Source: Schoenoplectus triqueter (taxonomy: Eukaryota; Streptophyta; Magnoliopsida; Poales; Cyperaceae). From it: 33,541 bases of DNA. The translations under genes were made by a program, and so were the position numbers. How positions within the stretch are numbered: position 1 is the first letter of the stretch; each line of letters begins with the position of its first letter. Location of the stretch: the NCBI GenBank assembly GCA_964058805.1, contig CAXKVV010001160.1, positions 1 to 33,541 of the forward strand, written 5' to 3'. Under the pieces are notes generated by a model. The model saw nothing but the letters and a program-made list of their open reading frames with translations. It ran no database searches and was not told where the DNA came from. Of this stretch, positions 30,863 through 33,541 are shown one piece after another.

Positions 30863-31533
30863 TGTTAAAGAATATAATCAAATCCCTGTAGGTTAGCAGC
30901 TCATAAGATATAATTAGATTAGATACTATAATTAGCTCCTGTAATTAGAAAATTAGCAACGGCTAAATTAAGGCGAATAGGGTAAATTATCTTATAATAT
31001 TTTAAACATTAAAATATTATAAGATAAAAAAATTCACATTTATCTAATATTAAATTATAAATTCACCAAATTATAGAGAAAACATATAATAAAGACTATA
31101 TTTAATTTTGGATGAGATTTTTGCACAATATAAGTTAATGATTCATGATTTTTATGGAAAGAAAAGTAAATTATTCTAACATATATTATCATCATTAATT
31201 CCTTACCAAATATGCACAAAGTTGCTAAATAAAAAACAAAAATTATGGAAATAATAGTATATAAGGGAAAGAAATGGAGAGAAAGAGGGGATCAATGGAC
31301 GCGATCACATACGTTCGATCAACCAACAATAAATATTATTCGTCTAATTGAGGGATAAAATGGGTATAATAAAAATTTATAATGACAAAAAATGGACCCT
31401 CCAATTCTTAGATGCTTTATATAATAGTATAGATTTGTAATTAGGGAATTAGACAACGGCTCAATTTTGTGTGTATAAACATGTACGTGCAGTATCATGT
31501 AAAAAAAAAAATTTCGCCTCTCTACTTGCAACA
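30863..31533 (+). repeat. 5' LTR of a Ty1/copia retrotransposon
   Basis: It ends TTGCAACA directly before the primer-binding site. The proposed start TGTTAAAGAATATAATC gives the expected TGTT...AACA ends, for a length of about 671 bp. The 3' LTR is outside the window, so the left border is inferred. A TATAAA occurs at 31475-31480. A perfect 18-bp-arm hairpin lies at 30987-31027, and a GTAATTAG(N)5-9CAACGGCT motif occurs twice (about 30934 and 31437), suggesting an insertion or duplication within the LTR. Confidence 0.6.
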
Positions 31534-31545
31534 TGGTATCAGAGC
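31534..31545 (+). promoter_or_regulatory. Primer-binding site for initiator methionine tRNA
   Basis: TGGTATCAGAGC complements the 3' end of plant initiator tRNA-Met, the usual primer of Ty1/copia elements, and follows the LTR end AACA directly. Confidence 0.92.
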
Positions 31546-31645
31546 GGGACTAACTCCCTGACTCTCATTTCCGCACAACATTAACACAGATAACAAAGAA
31601 CCGTGTTAATCAATCAAAAATAAAAAATCAACCAAACTCTGGCGA

Positions 31646-33541
31646 ATGGCAAACCATGACAGACTTACCTCTGTTTTACTCAATGGCAGCAACTATCAAG
31701 TTTGGGTGAGGCAGGCGACCTTTGGCTTGATTAGCCGTGATAAGCTCGACCATGTCATCGGTGATTTGGAGCGACCAGTCCCCGCAGGGGCCATTTCCCA
31801 CGGCAGAAGAGAAGAAGGCCATTAAACAATGGGACAAGGATGACACTATGGTTATTGGATGGCTGTTGGCCACCATGGAACCGCACATCAATGATCTGAT
31901 GTCCTACCAGAACACCTCTCGCCAAATCTGGGAAAAGGTAGCAACTCGGTTTGCCAGAAAAAAAAATTTCGCTCGAATTTACCAAATCCAACAGGAGATA
32001 AACCAAATTCAGCACACTAGCCAAACAACCTCTGAGTTATTCAACCAACTTCAAGAAACGTGATGAAATTCGGGTTTATCGGCCCCCAACCGTAGATCTG
32101 GATGAACTCAGAAGGCGTGAGGAGCAGGATGAAATTTTCCTCTTCCTTGCCAAGCTTGACCCATCATATGAAGCGGTTCGTTTCCAAATCTTGCTTTCTA
32201 CTGATCTTCCCACACTCGACGAGGTGGCAGCTATGATCGAGGGGGAGGAAACGTGCCGGGCTGTTATGGGACACCACACTCCGGCCAACCCAGAAGGACA
32301 GGCCTTTGGTGCAACCGCCAAACCGCCAGCCAAACTACGGTACCCTAGAACTGAGCCTACCATGAAGTGTGACCACTGCAAGAAGGATGGGCACACCAAT
32401 TGGTTTCTCCATCCCGAGCTTCGCCCGCAAGGCCAGCGGAGAGGGAGACGAGCTGGAGACGGAGGGGACGCGAGATGGAAAAAGGCTTTTGTGGTTGAAG
32501 TTCAAGGACCGCCAGGGGGAGAGAAGGAAGAAGACTCGATTCCAATCAACACCCAATATGTCCAAAACTCGGATCAGATGCAACACCTGCTGAACCAATT
32601 ATCTGTGCTACTCAATCAAAACCGTAAGGACCAAAGATTAATGGTATGTGTTTAAACTTGATATCCTCTCCAAATAATACTAGGTGGGTTTTAGACTCTG
32701 GTGCAACTGATCATATGACCGGAAATAAAAATTTATTACATAATTTCATAAGCTTAAATTCGAGACAATATGTCACGGTAGCCAATGGTGACAAAATGAA
32801 AATTCTTGGATTTGGTTCTATTATTTTTTTTTTCAAAAATTATATCACAAGTTTTATTAGTAGAAAATTGTGCATGTAATTTACTATCTGTCAGCAAAAT
32901 TACACATGAATTAGGGTGTAAACTTATTTTTTTCATCAACAGATGTATTTTTTTCAGAATTTAATAACCAAGAAAGTGATTGGTGATGGCATCTTTGAAA
33001 ATGGGCTGTATTTCTGAAATGAAGGGAAATTTAATTTAAATATAAGAAAAGAGGAGTCAAGTCAATTGTGGCACAAGCGGATTGGACATCCATCTGACAA
33101 TGTTTTGAAGCATTTATTTAATTTTTGAAATCTTGATAATAATAATTATGAAGCATGTCAACTAGGAAAACATGTTAGGTTACCTTTTCACTTATCAAAT
33201 CATAATAGTAAAGAACCCTTTGATCTAGTACATTCTGATGTGTAGGGCCCAACCTCAATTGAGTCATTCGATGGTTACCGTTATTTTTTTATTTTTATAG
33301 ATTATTATACTAGAGTAACTTGGTTATGTTTAATGAAAAAAAACTGAAGTATTTTCTCATTTTCAATTTTTTTATAATTTTATAGTCAATCAATACAACG
33401 CAAAAATTAAAAAAATTTGATCTGACAATGGAACATAATTCATAAATCAAAACTTCACTAATTTTTTCGAACAAAAAGGTATATTATATCAAATGTTTAC
33501 ACTCCAGAACAAAACAGAGTCTCTAAAAGAAAAAATAGACA
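31646..33541 (+). pseudogene. Ty1/copia gag-pol, degraded, truncated by the window end
   Basis: The ATG at 31646 begins a copia Gag (MANHDRLTSVLLNGSNYQVW). The frame shifts at about 31780-31803, runs through the UBN2-type core (AIKQWDKDDTMVIGWLLATM and ARIYQIQQEINQ) to a stop at about 32062, then continues in another frame from about 32065 (DEIRVYRPP, IFLFLAKLDPSYEAVR). The nucleocapsid knuckle near 32368 keeps CDHCKKDGH but lacks the last Cys of CX2CX4HX4C. After a stop at 32653-32655, a further frame carries the protease active site in LDSGATDH (32694-32705). Further on come the LSVSKI and FENGLYF words, the pre-integrase LWHKRIGHPS (near 33070) with a Tyr replacing the first zinc Cys, LVHSDV (near 33222) and SDNGT (near 33420), broken by several stops. 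It cannot encode a working polyprotein. Confidence 0.85.

Overview
The window is nuclear DNA of a flowering plant. The evidence is an AT-rich background, genes split by short GT-AG introns, the N-terminus of a GH3-type acyl-amido synthetase, plant transposon families (a Mutator-like element with a plant mobile domain gene, Ty1/copia, Tourist-like and foldback MITEs) and abundant (TA)n and (GA)n microsatellites. I cannot name the species. Apart from the first 96 bases, almost everything recognisable is transposon-derived, so this is an accessory, repeat-rich intergenic region next to one host gene.

Layout. 1-96 (minus): the first 32 codons of a GH3-family gene, with its promoter at about 97-540 (TATA box, TGACTCA, a G-box next to TGTC). 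545-5610: AT-rich intergenic DNA with decayed MITEs. 5622-13133: a complete 7.5-kb Mutator-like element (MULE) with a perfect 9-bp target-site duplication (GCATTTATG). It carries two convergent genes: a ten-exon plant mobile domain (PMD) gene on the plus strand and a Mutator transposase on the minus strand. Each is driven from its own terminal repeat, which holds palindromic CGCGCCACTG-CAGTGGCGCG boxes beside a TATAAATA box. The transposase has two in-frame stop codons, and the PMD gene has a frame mismatch at one exon junction, so this copy looks recently inserted but is probably no longer autonomous.

14229-19098: twelve foldback MITEs (about 310-410 bp) lie end to end, separated by (TA)n or (GA)n tracts. 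They belong to four sequence families that share almost no internal sequence. They share one terminal layout: a TA flank, an 11-bp leader beginning GT, then a 16-bp palindrome of the form GTG-N10-CAC. This unified MITE superfamily and its nested array is the most unusual structure in the window.

19.1-30.8 kb: AT-rich intergenic DNA with a Tourist-like MITE (TTA duplication), further foldbacks, a GC-rich island bracketed by a 50-bp direct repeat, an array of palindromic AACCGTTATAACGGTT boxes, and a fragment of a Ulp1-like (C48) cysteine protease of the transposon-borne type. 30863-33541: a Ty1/copia retrotransposon (LTR, initiator-Met-tRNA primer site, gag, protease, start of integrase), degraded by frameshifts and stops and cut off by the window end.
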